Positions 25,901 through 37,100 are shown, numbered from the stretch's first letter. The stretch is 64,000 nucleotides of DNA from Ciona intestinalis (GCF_000224145.3 NC_020173.2:4475001-4539000); one strand, 5' to 3'. Notes: generated by a model from the sequence alone, not told the origin. Numbers and translations: made by a program.

Positions 25901-28900
25901 GGAGCGTCTTATATATCGAGATATATTACCAGTGGTTCTGGAATCCACACAGATCTCCAAACCATCAAAACCATTGTAGAAGAACACAAATGGGTACGGC
26001 CTGATAAATATTTATGTTATGTATAATAAAATTTGTTTTTTTTTAATTTAAATTGAGTTTTATTAAAATATTATAGGTAAACAAATACCATATAGTTTAA
26101 TGTGTTCATACATGTTAAATTTAATCAGTTCATTAAAAAGAAAGTATGCATAACAATTAACAACATCCTGTTATTTGGTGTTTACACTATCTCAAGTCTC
26201 AACACATCCCATTACTCACCTTTCGTATAGAGTAGAGTTAACCCCTTCAAACTGATTTGAAAGCATGTAAGAGCCACAGACCTCAGCAACAGGATGCGAC
26301 ATACACACATCCTCCAGTGTAAGCACTGTGTTACGTAACTGCTGTACCTGTGAGATAAACCAAGCTCTTTATAACTGTAATGAATCATGATACAGAGTGG
26401 TATATTGCTAACAGTTCTATCATAGTAAAAAGGTGTCCTACCAACAAAGCTGTATTTGCGGATATATCATGTGCTTGAGGCACTTTTACGGATAAATTGG
26501 AATAAAATGGTTACAGTAGACTGTACTATATATGGTATGAAGCGCAGACATTGACACCACACCTTAACAAGTTGTTCTCTTAGTTTGGAAAGATTGGATT
26601 GTTCTTTCACAGCCATTTTTGATGATGAAGACAGAACAGCCTGAAGCAGTTCTTGGCTGTACATGTTCTCATTGATTTCCTGGTACTTCTCATTCCACTC
26701 CCTACATAGATAGCATGGGTTGAAGCATGTTTACATTGAAACAAGTGGGATATGTTGACATAGGGCTCGGCTTGATTGAGCCTGGTATTAATATGGCACC
26801 ACCATAGAGAGTAAACGTTTATTTTCTAGCTACAACACACAAAGCAGTAAATTGTTGAAATACCTGAGTTTTCTTGCCCAAGAAAAACTGATTCCGCATT
26901 CCTCTGTTTCATTACATGAAGACTGCAATATAACAATATATTATTGCTTATATAATATAGCAATAATTTGCCAATAAATATAAAAAATATTAAATAATAG
27001 GCAGCTTCGAACTGGTGTTACAATCACTAAACAGTGATATATCATGAAAAAGGGTTGTCTACCTTAGATCTTGAACGCTTGCGTGAAGGAAAATGATTCT
27101 GAAATGAACAAAACGTGGCTTTAACATAATTTAAGATCAAACAAACAAAATTACTCATGACACTGCAATTTTTTTGCTGGTATTGTTAAAAAGTTTTCAG
27201 GTAAAACAGAATGCAGTATGTTTTACTATATATAGTATGACTAATTATCAAATTAATTTTCAAGTATTAATGTGTGACTTTGTGCCACCAAAATACTATT
27301 TAAAACTGTCTGTTAAACCATTGAAATAAGAAGTAAAACAAGTGGATTACAGGAAGTTAAAAGGTGTGGCAATGTTAACAGTAGCTTACACATTAATTAC
27401 ACAATTTCTGGTTTGTGGAACATACCAAACATTTAATTATTGCCTGCTACTGTTATGATACACTGATAAACTTTGCAGTTGAATTCTTATAATATATATA
27501 TTTGTTAAATTGTTATAACCCCAATAATACGTCAAACAAGCAAACACTGTATGGCCAGAACAAGACACACAGACTGTTCCTTTCATTCTTTACCTTTGTT
27601 TACATTTTAATAGCCAGCTATGGGCAAACATTGAATAAATGAATAACGCATGAGTGGCCTAATTCAGTGGCTTTGTAAGCTTAAAGGAACTTAACAGCCT
27701 TGTTAAATATTTGTTTTTGACAACCTGGTTATTAATGAGTGACCAAGTGTATTTCTAACACAAATACACTTCTACCCACTAAAAATATTTCAAAATATTA
27801 TGCGAAAATTGCTACCAATGCCCAGGTTAATTTTGTTTAAAAACCACTGGTTTGGAATAATTGACTCACTTTTTTCCCATTACGTTTGCTATTTTCCCGA
27901 CTTCGCTTTCGTTTCTTTCCTGTTGAAACTGCTTCTTGTTTCTTAGAGGTAATGGTAAGGCTTGTTGGTGTGGATTGTACGGATGAATAGAGAACTTTGT
28001 TGTTCATCTCTACATCACTGTCTGTACCACTGCTATCGGTGCCCACTGTAACAAGGTGGGGTTATATTATTATATTAAGTAGCCTATTTGAAAACAGCTT
28101 CAAAGCCTTTTTACATCAATAATGATCAATTTATTGAATAGCTTAAACATCACAGGAACTAAACGCTAGATAAATTATTAAACACAGCAGAACAACTTAT
28201 AATTCACAGTATTTATATTTAAAACAGATTTGTATATTCATAAAAAAATATGTTCACAAGGCTACTTACTTAAAAAATCCTCCCGTTTCCGAGTTTGAAG
28301 TTTAATTGCTTCTTCCCTATTTAAGGATCTGTAAAATTAAACACAATGTCAATGTTGATTCATATATCAAATTTGACTGAATTGAATATAACTGACTGGC
28401 AAAATACTTACCTTGGGTTGCAGTGATCGCATAGAAAAGTCTCTGGGATGTTATTTCTGTCAATGCTCATGCAGTCAATGTGTTGCCACACACTGCATTG
28501 ATCACAACATATCATGTAGCCATCATCGTGTGTGAATCTGATGTAATTACGAATTTGAATTTTTGTTTACACAGTTTTTACAAGTCACAAGAGTAAAACT
28601 GTCATTCCAGTAACACAGAAACGTCTTTTAAAAGTATCATATAAATGTTAATGGTAAAAATTTTACTGGAAGCATTGTAGGTATAGGTAACACGCACACT
28701 GCATGGTACAGTTCATGTCATTGTTTAATTGTTCTTGATGGCCCTAAAAACTTCAGCACGTTAATTTCCAAATGGACATGCACGCAAACAGACATAACAA
28801 TTTCTGTGTAGTGACTGATACCGATACTAATATAATTAATACAGCACTACATGCTGCAGGAAATGGACTACTTCCTATTGTAATAAAGTATAGCATAGGC

Positions 28901-30583
28901 TATTGCTGCTACCATAAGGCCAATTACCCAACGCTCTATATATATATTTGAAAAACACAATATTAGTCTTTTGTTTTTTTTTGTCTAAAATAATTTTGTT
29001 AAGAGAGCACAATAGCATAGGCTATATTGTTTGTTCTGCAAAATAAGATAACATAAGAATTAACACAACAGCTTAACTAAAATAACATACCCGCATATAC
29101 ATCTTGTTATATCCGACAAAACTGTGCTATTTTCTGAACCAGCGGCAGCAAGGCCATTTGAAAATGCTGTTGTTGAGTTAACCACCCTATCTTCATTCAG
29201 TTTATCCAAACCTATAAAAATTGTGGTTCTTTTAAACTTGTTCATATTTGTATTATATCTCTTAGAACCTATCCAATTTTAAAGCATTTAGCAAAATTAA
29301 AATACAATTAATACGAACCTCATTCAAATAAATGCAACTCTACATACCTGCCCCATTGTAACAAGGCAAATTTGAGGTTAGTGAGTGAGGAGGTGATATT
29401 TCAATTGGTGTAGGTTTGATGCAGAGGTCTTTGCTGGGCGAGGATAAGAAACAGTTTTCCCCATTTAACGAGTTTGCGGTAAAACCTGTGGTTGGGGAGA
29501 GGGGTGGAGTGGGTGGAGGTGGCAATGCACCATAGTTGTGATCCTGTGGATTAAGTAAGTGGTAAAAGCACTTTCTAGTTTTAATTACAAAACTAGTATT
29601 AGTTTATGGTAAAGCAGTTTACAGTACAAAATATACAATTTTAGAATTAGCAGAATTTAACTCTAGTCTAGACATGGTTGAAAAATTCCATATTTGGCAG
29701 TGTGGTTCAGGTAGTATATCAATGCTTTAGAATATACCTGATAAGGAAGCCCAAACCCCCTATGTTTGTTACACGCTGGAGACTGTTGGCATGGCACTGG
29801 AACAGTCGGAAGAGTCTCAATTCTGTTTAACAAAGATCAAAAATATAAATATTTTATGCAAACAAGGTAAAGACGTGGCAATCATGGTCATTCCCTTTAT
29901 ATTATAACACTGATAGTAACATCATTACTGGAATATGTACCAACAACCAACACATGATTTAACATCATTCTATACAGATAAGAGAAAGAGACAAAAATGA
30001 CATTTACCCAGCTAGTGTATTCATAATCATACACAACCTTTTTGTGGGATTGGCTATTTTAATATTAAACTTCTAAAACGTAGATGCAGTTATTGATTCA
30101 TTGATTATCTAATATCCTTATTGACTGGATGGTTAAGCCAATAGCGTGCACTGTGTATGTATATTGTACGATTTGATGGTTTGTATACCATATGAGCATT
30201 AGGGAAAACAATTGACACCAAGACAATGTGGAGGTAAGAAATAAGAATTGACACTTGATTAGCATTGTGTAATCATTGTTAATGTGCCTGGAAATAGTGT
30301 TTACTGTACATATAAATGCCTAGTTTACTACATTTGTAGGAATTAACACTGGCAGAGAAAATATATATATATATATATATAAGCCCTAGGTAAATAAATA
30401 ATAATCATCAAGAAAAGCTAGGCATGGAACAGAATTGTATACTTGTAAAAAGTTATTTTCCTATAGTAAAAAATGAAAAACAACAAGAAATTGTATGCAT
30501 GGAACATACTTTGAACCAACAGCCATTTTTACACAGATATCCTGCTTGAGCTTTGCAGAGGCAGCAACCTCTATGCTCATCAT
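16952..30583 (-). CDS. KMT2E (MLL5)/SETD5 homologue, PHD-SET chromatin regulator (about 25 exons)
   Basis: The first coding exon is 30510-30583: ATGATGAGCATA follows an in-frame TAA and encodes MMSIEV..., then MAVGS, matching the MSI..MAAGS start of human MLL5. The next exon ends GLPYQ and joins [14 protein letters not shown] (29348-29543); DHNY is the HCF-1-binding motif known in MLL5. The PHD finger (29098-29209, 28412-28540) reads [26 protein letters not shown] with all zinc ligands. SET exons lie near 26217-26346, 25875-25990, 25682-25796 and 25535-25609: [30 protein letters not shown], then [14 protein letters not shown]. The usual NHSC.PN is RRSCCPN, as in MLL5, which is held to lack strong methyltransferase activity. 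[41 protein letters not shown] and [12 protein letters not shown] also match MLL5/SETD5. The last exon (16952-17587) is Tyr/Pro/Arg-rich and has no clear vertebrate counterpart. One ancestral gene for both vertebrate paralogues is likely. The exon just before the SET block (near 26440-26470) is uncertain. Confidence 0.93.
17697..17798 (-). other. Penultimate coding exon of the KMT2E-like gene, source of a nearby decayed copy
   Basis: It encodes [17 protein letters not shown] and ends at a GT donor (HHPQ|GTAATT). A similar 40-base piece is found about 590 bases upstream in the gene, at 18313-18352. Confidence 0.75.
18121..18313 (+). repeat. Intronic repeat R, copy A
   Basis: 193 bases nearly identical to 20826-21017: by eye about five substitutions and one single-base indel. 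Both copies are in introns of the KMT2E-like gene, in the same orientation, 2.7 kb apart. Read on the plus strand they share an open stretch ([18 protein letters not shown]), which I do not recognise. It may be an old element or a local duplication. Confidence 0.8.
18313..18352 (-). pseudogene. Decayed duplicate of a KMT2E-like coding exon
   Basis: On the minus strand it reads [13 protein letters not shown] in one frame, against [14 protein letters not shown] in the real exon at 17697-17798. It lies directly against repeat R copy A, and I see no good splice sites around it, so I take it as a partial exon copy and not an alternative exon. Confidence 0.6.
20123..20274 (-). mobile_element. Short retroposon insertion with 11-base target-site duplication
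   Basis: GTACCGCCCAT occurs at 20123-20133 and 20264-20274 and flanks about 130 bases. Read on the minus strand the insert starts ATGAATAAAGAACTTTAC and ends in an AGAATAG-type simple repeat, like the tail of a SINE or the 3' end of a non-LTR retrotransposon. The exact target duplication suggests a recent insertion in a KMT2E-like intron. Confidence 0.7.
20826..21017 (+). repeat. Intronic repeat R, copy B
   Basis: Second copy of the 193-base repeat found at 18121-18313. It ends only about 50 bases before the exon encoding the [11 protein letters not shown] end (21068-21330). The flank after it differs from copy A, which marks the boundary of the repeat. Confidence 0.8.
22248..22266. repeat. 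Perfect 8-base inverted repeat rich in CpG
   Basis: ACTCGCGA, a CTG loop, then TCGCGAGT. It holds four CpG in 19 bases inside an otherwise CpG-poor intron of the KMT2E-like gene. Confidence 0.6.
23671..23801. repeat. 63-base tandem duplication in a KMT2E-like intron
   Basis: Two adjacent copies of a 63-base unit beginning AAAAAGTAGAACTGCAATGC look identical by eye, so the duplication is young. It lies in the intron after the Ser/Thr-rich exon that ends near 23930. Confidence 0.85.
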
Positions 30584-31349
30584 GTGCTTGGCACCTTGGT
30601 CTTTTTGACGGTAACGTTTGATTAGTCCATTCAGTCGAACTTAAGTCCATCACATACATCCGGCAAAACTTTATATCGAAGGCAATATTAGTGCCATAAC
30701 ATTCAATTCTGGCATTCGTATTTCATGTTAACCTTAACTTTATCATATTATAACATCTATAGGCACATGAAATATTATTTTAAAATCATAATATATAGGT
30801 CATAGGTGGTATGCTGCCCAGCCAAAATATATATGATTACTGCATGCTTTTTATAACAAATTATGTATGCAATAGAATGAAATAAGTGTACAACCTGGGT
30901 ACTATAATAAATTTACACATTTAAAACAGCTTTTAAACTTAACTATATATATATAGATCGCATATACAATGTTACAACTAATAAAATAAACCTTGTACTA
31001 AAACCTCATAAAACAAATGTTGCGTTTGTAAAGCAAACGAAATATGTACGAACTAAATTCTGAATCAACAGTCCAAAGGAACATGCTAATGGTAATACAG
31101 TAACGTGTAATATTACATTAAAACGAGGCATTAGCAGTCTTATACGATGTTTTATAGCTTTCTCACTAGTACAGTTTTACAATAGCCTAACCAATAAACG
31201 TAGAAATAACCTAAAATACCGCTATAATTGGCTATAAACAAACCCTAAAGAAATGTTGTCATTTCCCGTCGATATTTTTCAAAGATGGCAGCCGAACTAA
31301 AGTGGCTATAGGCGTACATGACGTCATAATACAACAAACAAAGGTCGCT
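30584..31349 (-). promoter_or_regulatory. 5' UTR and promoter region of the KMT2E-like gene
   Basis: CpG frequency rises around 31.2-31.4 kb. A YY1-like AAGATGGC is at 31282-31289 and a CRE-like TGACGTCA at 31319-31326, both common in broadly used promoters. The start codon lies about 700 bases inside, so a non-coding first exon is likely but I cannot place its donor with confidence. Confidence 0.45.
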
Positions 31350-32259
31350 ATACCCAATAGCAGGGGCGCAGTCTGTTTAGAGACTATATTCGAGCAACGG
31401 CTTACTGTTTGTGAAGCGGAGTTGTTGTAACTCTATAACTTCAGCTGGTTTTAAGGGTTGAGATGATAGTTATCGTGTTTCTCTAGTAATTTCCGTTACA
31501 ATTTCATGTTGTTTTACTAAAGCACGCTGCAAAAATGGAGTTATTAGCAAAGAGGCGTTGGATTTAGGATTTCTTTAGCATTGTGGAACGATTTCTGCTG
31601 GCGGGAATATTTTAACCGATTCGTTTTATTGTTTAGCATTTTTGCGCGCTTTTTATGCTCTTTGTGTTATTTTTGTCCTTGTTTGATAAACTGCTTAGCT
31701 TTACACGATGTGCATGTGTCGCTAAATAAAAAAAACTATACTCGTATTGTCTGCTTTTCTTTTCACACTGGTTTTCGACGTACTTCGTAACCCAATAGAT
31801 TGTGCGTGAACTGCGTATTCGCGAAATTTAATTTAGTGAATACAATAATACATCCTTGTAAAACGATTTGTCTACGCAATGTCTTCTTTAATTAGCTTTC
31901 ATACATTGCTTAGGTTTATTTGTAAAAGAAGCTTATAAAGTTAAAGTGTCCCATTTCTCTACGTAATGTTGTAAATCGTCTATTTCCATAACTTCAACCA
32001 TTTATTTAAGTTTCCTGGTGTAGCGGTGAATTTGAATTACCATCCCAGCGAGATCTTGCCTTCATTTTCAATAAACATAATCCCGTTTAGAGATAAATTG
32101 GAATCGCGTGATTTTCAAAATAAACAGGTAAAATATGTTTTTAATTGTACACCATCATAACTGGAATTGTGTGATATAGGTAAAATACGTTTTTAATTAT
32201 ACACCACCCTATTTTAAGATCCCATTGTTATCATATTCCTGACCAAATACATATCCGTT
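31350..32259. other. Spacer between the KMT2E-like promoter and the SEPHS 3' end
   Basis: No exon chain can be supported. A 69-codon plus-strand frame at 31581-31790 has no recognisable features. Around 32127-32210 a short motif (GGTAAAATAYGTTTTTAATT) is duplicated. Confidence 0.5.
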
Positions 32260-32265
32260 TTTATT
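32260..32265 (-). terminator. Polyadenylation signal of SEPHS
   Basis: AATAAA on the minus strand, about 70 bases beyond the SECIS hairpin, so the hairpin falls inside the predicted 3' UTR. Confidence 0.55.
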
Positions 32266-32333
32266 CAAAAACAAAATTAAAATTGGCAATAATAACGCGC
32301 ATGTAGTGAGAAACCTTGTTGGTTAACCTCCAA

Positions 32334-32410
32334 CATAACAGCAGGGCTTCAATCCCACTTTCCTTTGTTTTCATACAAATTTTAAAAGTGGATTTCATTA
32401 AGCTGCTATG
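32334..32410 (-). promoter_or_regulatory. SECIS element (form 2) in the SEPHS 3' UTR
   Basis: Read on the minus strand: helix I pairs CATAGCAGC with GCTGTTATG (one G-U pair). The 5' core ATGA and 3' core TTGA face each other as the SECIS quartet. Helix II pairs TCCACTTT with AAAGTGGGA (one bulge). Unpaired AAAA follows 11 bases after the ATGA, and a mini-stem TTTGT/ACAAA closes an ATGAAA loop. This is the full set of features of a eukaryotic form 2 SECIS, which recruits SBP2 and EFsec to recode UGA. It starts 168 bases past the long-form stop. With the in-frame UGA 4 kb upstream in the same gene, the assignment is strong although no folding was computed. Confidence 0.88.
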
Positions 32411-32577
32411 TGGTGGGTTAAGTTCATTTGGTCAATATGCGATAACAAGCTGCTCAATTGCTTCGCGAATCGTTCCAAATATTCCTCACTGCATCATAGC
32501 AGTACTTCATCTGGCTTCAAGGATACACTATTGTATAATAATAAAAAGTTGGTCACGATTATTGCTACAATTGGCCG

Positions 32578-35500
32578 TTACTGGTGATGATTCTGAAACT
32601 GTTGCATTTGCTGGTGGTGTTGGTACTGTTGGGGGTCTTGCACAATGACCTAGAAAACAAAGGAGAACTCCTAAATAAATTATAGAGATGTACATATAAA
32701 GTACACAATGCAAAGAAATAATGTGATGCTCTGAACATACATAGAACTTTCAACGTTGCAAAACATGGTAACTATCTTAGGTTCTTTTCTATCAAATACA
32801 GCAACTTCGAAACTTTGTATGCTCTTTTCAATCAAATACAGCAACTTCGAAACTTTGTATGCCAAACCTGTTGTACTTGCTCATGCATGGTGACTGGTGT
32901 GAGTAGCGTTACAGAAGGTGCTTGTTGCTGCATCACTTGTGGCTGCTGCACGCTGTGAATGATGTTGGTAACTTGTTGGGTTTGTTGGTGTTGTTGCAAG
33001 TTATTGTTTGGCTGAGTTTGTATCTGAAGAAAGAGGGGAAAATCATTAAATAATGAAACACTACAGACACAGTGACAAAGTTGCAGCTAAGCTTACTTCT
33101 GGTAACATGGTCTTTTGCTGTTCTATAGCGGATGGTTTTATCTGAAATAATTATCAAAAATTAAAATCATTACTATAACAAGACGCAGGTATTTTTTAAC
33201 CAAACAAACTTACAGTTCTTCGTGGAGTAGAAGTTGGTGGGACACTTTGTACAGTTCCATCTTCCAATGTTTGAACTTCAATTACTCTTGGTTTTTCAAT
33301 AATTCGTGCAGTACGGTTGCCTGGTAAAACATGTAATAAATGAAATCGGCTAAACACCACTGACAAACAGGAAGAATATTGTGTTAAAGTTTTAAGTCTA
33401 TTAGAAGAACACCCAAAATGTAAATTGTGCACAGGTAGCAGTTCCACTGCCTGCCTGCTGTATGACTGGAATCAAAAAGCTTTGAAATCTTAAGTTGGGG
33501 GAACATACCTGCTTCAACAATGCCAATAATCCAAGCTTGGTTTCCTTCTACTTTCTTTATTTCAGCACAAAACTTGGCTGCTTGCTCTCGTGGAAGGCAG
33601 ATCAACAAGCCACCTTAACATAATATATTTTGTTTTACTTTTTTAAATATAAACCTACTCAGTAACATTTTGTTAAATAACTTACGCAGTAACATTTATG
33701 GTTTAATTTAAGCCATACAGAAAATTCAGCATTTAAAAAAATTAAACTATAAACATTAAACACCTTCAAAATTAAATGTTAAACAACCCCACCAAATAGG
33801 CAAATACATTACTAACATTGACATATTAATATAAAGTTTCTGTACCAGAGGTTTCTGCTGATGTTCCTTGTAGGAGACCAAACATATTTCCGCATGCTTT
33901 TGCAATGGCTGCCATCTTGGCAATACATGGAAGATTGTGAATGACAAAGTTAACTTCACTTCGTTGTTGCTTAGCTAGGTTAGCTGCATGACCAAGAATT
34001 CCGAAACCAGTCACATCTGTTGCTCCATGACTGTTGAACGTGTGCATTAATTGTGCGGCTGCAAAAAGATAAGTTTGTTTATATGTCAATGTCATCAATG
34101 TCATTTAAGTGTATGTGTATAGGCATCCAAAACGGGTATGCATGCCCTGCAATAAGTTAAATACCCTATGAGAAAAGTCTGGGTAAACATAGCATGGTAA
34201 CAGGTAAACCGATGATGTTCCATCAATAAAAGAAAAAAAAAGATGGGGATATGACACTAGGTTTTATAAATCTCTGGTTATGTGGCAAATGCTGATGCAG
34301 TACACTTTGTTACCAAAAGTCACCAGTCACCTGATTAAAATTTCCTATGCTTTTAAGTAGGGTGCAATAGCATATGTCGAAAACAACAGTTACAATATTT
34401 AAAATGACCAAAATCAATAGGTTATGATTAACAAATGTTATATTCAGTGAAATTATAACATACTGCATTTACCAGTTCTGTTGAGTCTTGCCATGTTAAA
34501 CATTGCATCATGATAAGCTTTTTCTACTTCATCCTCAGAAACAACCAACTTAATGCGGTTCCATTTGTCGTTGCGTTGTTCCAACCATTGGTGTGAATTA
34601 CAAGCCACCTGAGTACCAAGTGGTTTTGTGAGTACAAGTACATCCCCTGGGACAGCATTGTCTGGCCTAGAAACATAAACAAAATTCACATTGTTGATTT
34701 AACATTTTCCACACAATTAAATGCACTGCGGAAATGGAAACCCATAGGTTTTATTTAAAAACACTGAATAGAATATTATTATGTTAATACCAAGATAACT
34801 TTGTAAAGGCTTAAGTATAAATGTTTATAGTTTGCCATATTTGAAAACAAAGAAGGCTATTCTACTTTAGCATCAGAAAAAGGGCAATTAGCAGCAATGC
34901 ACAAATTATAAGCCAAACTACAGATAACAAACTAACAGTTTAAATTTATTATAAGTTCATTCCTAGTGCAAATAGCAAATTCTAATTTAGGGAATGGTGC
35001 TTAGCTAGGCGGTTTACTTCCAATTATAGTATGAGCAAATGTTTAACTAATGGCATGTGATAAAATGTCAGTGACACACCCCCTGCAAAACTTTACACAA
35101 GGTCATGCGTACTCACATAATAAATTCATTCTGCTGGCAAACTGTAGTAGCCACCCCTCCAATAAGACACCATGGATTTAGAACAGTTTGTCCCCCATTT
35201 ATTGAAGTTCCTGCTTCCTCTGCACTATCCTGTGAATTTCAATTTTTTTCAAGTAAATTGATGTGTTGTACATCTATCTCCAATATTAAAGGGCCTTTGG
35301 ACCCTTTAATATTTCTTACAATGCTTACCTTAAACCCATGTATCATAAGTGGAATAACAGTATCTCTTTCTTTTTCGGTAAACTTTGAACTGACACCGAG
35401 TAGCATGAGCATATTGTCACATTCTGTTACACCAATTGCATACAAATCACTTAAAACATTGGCACAAGCAATTTTCCCCTGAACAAAAAGAAAGTTTAGC

Positions 35501-36429
35501 TAAAACCAACAAAAACATAGGAATATGTTTATTGTTTACTATACCTACCATCATATAAGGATCATCAATAAGTGGATAAAAAAAATCTGTCGTTTGAAGA
35601 AGTGAAAGCCCTCCAAATCGGAGTGGTATTACACAGCAGTCAAGGCCAATACCTGGAGAATTTTATTCAGTTAATTCAATGAACCTGTTTTATAAATACA
35701 CAGCAAATCACCATGCCCATGCATACAGCCTCATGTTTTTGTTACAAAATGTAATGTTATATGCGGCAACAGTGTTTTTTTTGTGATTTTGAGCCTTACC
35801 TAAGCGTGGCATTATCATGCCTCCCATATACTGCTCATCATGATATGGATTTGCACCAAGTTCTTGGAGCAATTTAACCAAGACATCGTTTGGCACTTTA
35901 CACCCTCCTCCATGCAATCCTAAACAATTAAGATCCAATACATCAGATCATTAAATATACCGTGGTTAGCAGTTTATGAAAAAGCACCTCACCAGTGTAC
36001 TTGGTTAGGCGAAATTTTTTGTCAAGATTGTGGGATTGGGGGTCAAATTTTGGTCTTAGTGCCATGGTGGAGCAGAGAGCCCTGAAATGGGAGCATTATG
36101 TAAGTGGTTGAGTGCCTGAAACAGTTTGGAGGGAATATTGTTGATGGTGTCAATCGTTAGCGCAGGTGACGATAGTGTTTTTGAGGCGTGTATGTAGCAA
36201 GGGCATGGGGCTTAAGCAAAATCTCACCAACAGTGGGTGTGGGTTGTAGTTGGCCATTTTGAAACCCATTGGAAAGAGCTTCTAATCCCTCCAGAAGTTT
36301 GAGCAGCACCTTCTGGGGGACCTTACACCCTCACCCTTTTAAACCGGTAAAATTCGTCAATCGGAACTCCTCTGAGAGTTCGTGAACTACCGGGTCCCAC
36401 TTACTGTAGGGGACTAAGTTCTCCACCAT
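32578..36429 (-). CDS. Selenophosphate synthetase, selenoprotein (Sec) form
   Basis: Makes selenophosphate from selenide and ATP for selenocysteine synthesis. The first coding exon (36228-36429) reads [39 protein letters not shown]; the UGA at 36331-36333 is codon 33, where SEPHS2 has Sec, before the conserved GCKVP lysine. It ends in phase 1 and joins the shared exon 35549-35652 ([11 protein letters not shown]). Further exons: 35329-35478 ([19 protein letters not shown]), about 35112-35229, 34473-34669, 33850-34059, about 33510-33615 and about 33215-33320 ([15 protein letters not shown]), all matching human SEPHS1/2. After STPRRT the frame either reads through to VSLFG-stop or splices at GTAAGT to three phase-0 exons (33091-33143, 32868-33024, 32578-32660) that add a Gln-rich tail of about 90 residues ending at TAA 32578. 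The SECIS follows. Confidence 0.93.
32781..32861. repeat. 40-base tandem duplication in the last SEPHS intron
   Basis: Two units of 40 bases (ATCAAATACAGCAACTTCG core at 32791 and 32831) differ at only two or three positions near the unit starts. Confidence 0.8.
35282..35313 (-). repeat. Perfect 12-base-pair intronic hairpin in SEPHS
   Basis: AATATTAAAGGG, an 8-base loop, then CCCTTTAATATT. It lies in a 99-base intron, beginning about 15 bases after the 5' splice site of the exon ending at 35329. Confidence 0.8.
35993..36081 (-). CDS. Alternative first coding exon of SEPHS, Gly (SPS1-like) form
   Basis: A CCCATTTCAG acceptor precedes the exon; ATG at 36065 (CACCATGG, a good start context) gives [25 protein letters not shown], close to the start of human SEPHS1 (FNPESYELDKSFRLTRFT). 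The donor CTG|GTGAGG leaves phase 1 and joins the exon at about 35800-35922, which reads [21 protein letters not shown]: glycine stands where the other form has Sec. That exon ends PRLG in phase 1 and joins the same shared exon 35549-35652. The two routes are therefore mutually exclusive and frame-compatible. SPS1-type proteins with a non-Sec residue are thought not to make selenophosphate from selenide. Confidence 0.9.
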
Positions 36430-36925
36430 TCCTAATTATAATCAATCTAAAGAAAAATTAATACTCATTATTTTAAACCACAGCTGTCCTTGGTAAAGTT
36501 ATATATTACTGCTTTTAAATATACATAAGTTCACTGTAATAGAAGCTGATAACAACCTGTGGTTAAATACCTAGCTATTTGTCTGTATTATGTATGCAAC
36601 TGAACTATTTATTCTGTATTAAAATATATTTATACACATGTCTTTTTTCTTATGACACCCTGGGAAATGCACAGCTTTTGATAATATGCAAACAAAATAT
36701 TGTTGGGCTACAACACGTGACGCTAGGGTATGAAATGCTTGGTAACGAGTGACACCACCAAATGTATTTGAAATGTTGTGAAAAGTGCTCGGCAATGTAG
36801 AAAATGCGCAATATTAGCAGTAGTAAACGGGACGAGACCAGAACGAATCGATAACACATACTATGCACGTGATATCCACAAATTTAAAAACATTTTAAAA
36901 TGTAAATATAAACAGTAATACGTAC

Positions 36926-37100
36926 CGTTTTCAAATTGAAAACAAATTCGCCTTCTTCAGTTGGGTCTGAAAAGCAATCCTCACGTGAAGAAAAAATACC
37001 CAAACTGCACCAGTTTCGAATCGTTAACCAATCAGAAGCCAGGATAGGGCAAATCTATTACGTCATTGAGTAAAGGACGTTCACGCATTTTCCCAAGGAG
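36926..37100 (-). promoter_or_regulatory. Likely 5' leader and promoter of SEPHS
   Basis: A GAAAACG|GTACGT donor at 36926 follows a short non-coding stretch, and both coding first exons have acceptor-like AGs upstream, so a shared leader feeding either exon is plausible. An AACCAATCAG CCAAT box is near 37030 and an ACGTCA half-CRE near 37060. Confidence 0.45.

Noticed and set aside
30453-30659. Cysteine-rich 68-codon frame ([16 protein letters not shown]) that looks like a small zinc-binding protein or a transposase tail
   Set aside because: It is the wrong frame of the first KMT2E-like coding exon. The frame starting at 30583 gives MMSIEV..MAVGS, matches MLL5, follows an in-frame stop and joins the next exon in phase.
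36331-36333. In-frame TGA in the SEPHS exon read as a nonsense mutation or a pseudogene sign
   Set aside because: It sits at the known Sec position, the rest of the exon is conserved, and a SECIS is present downstream.
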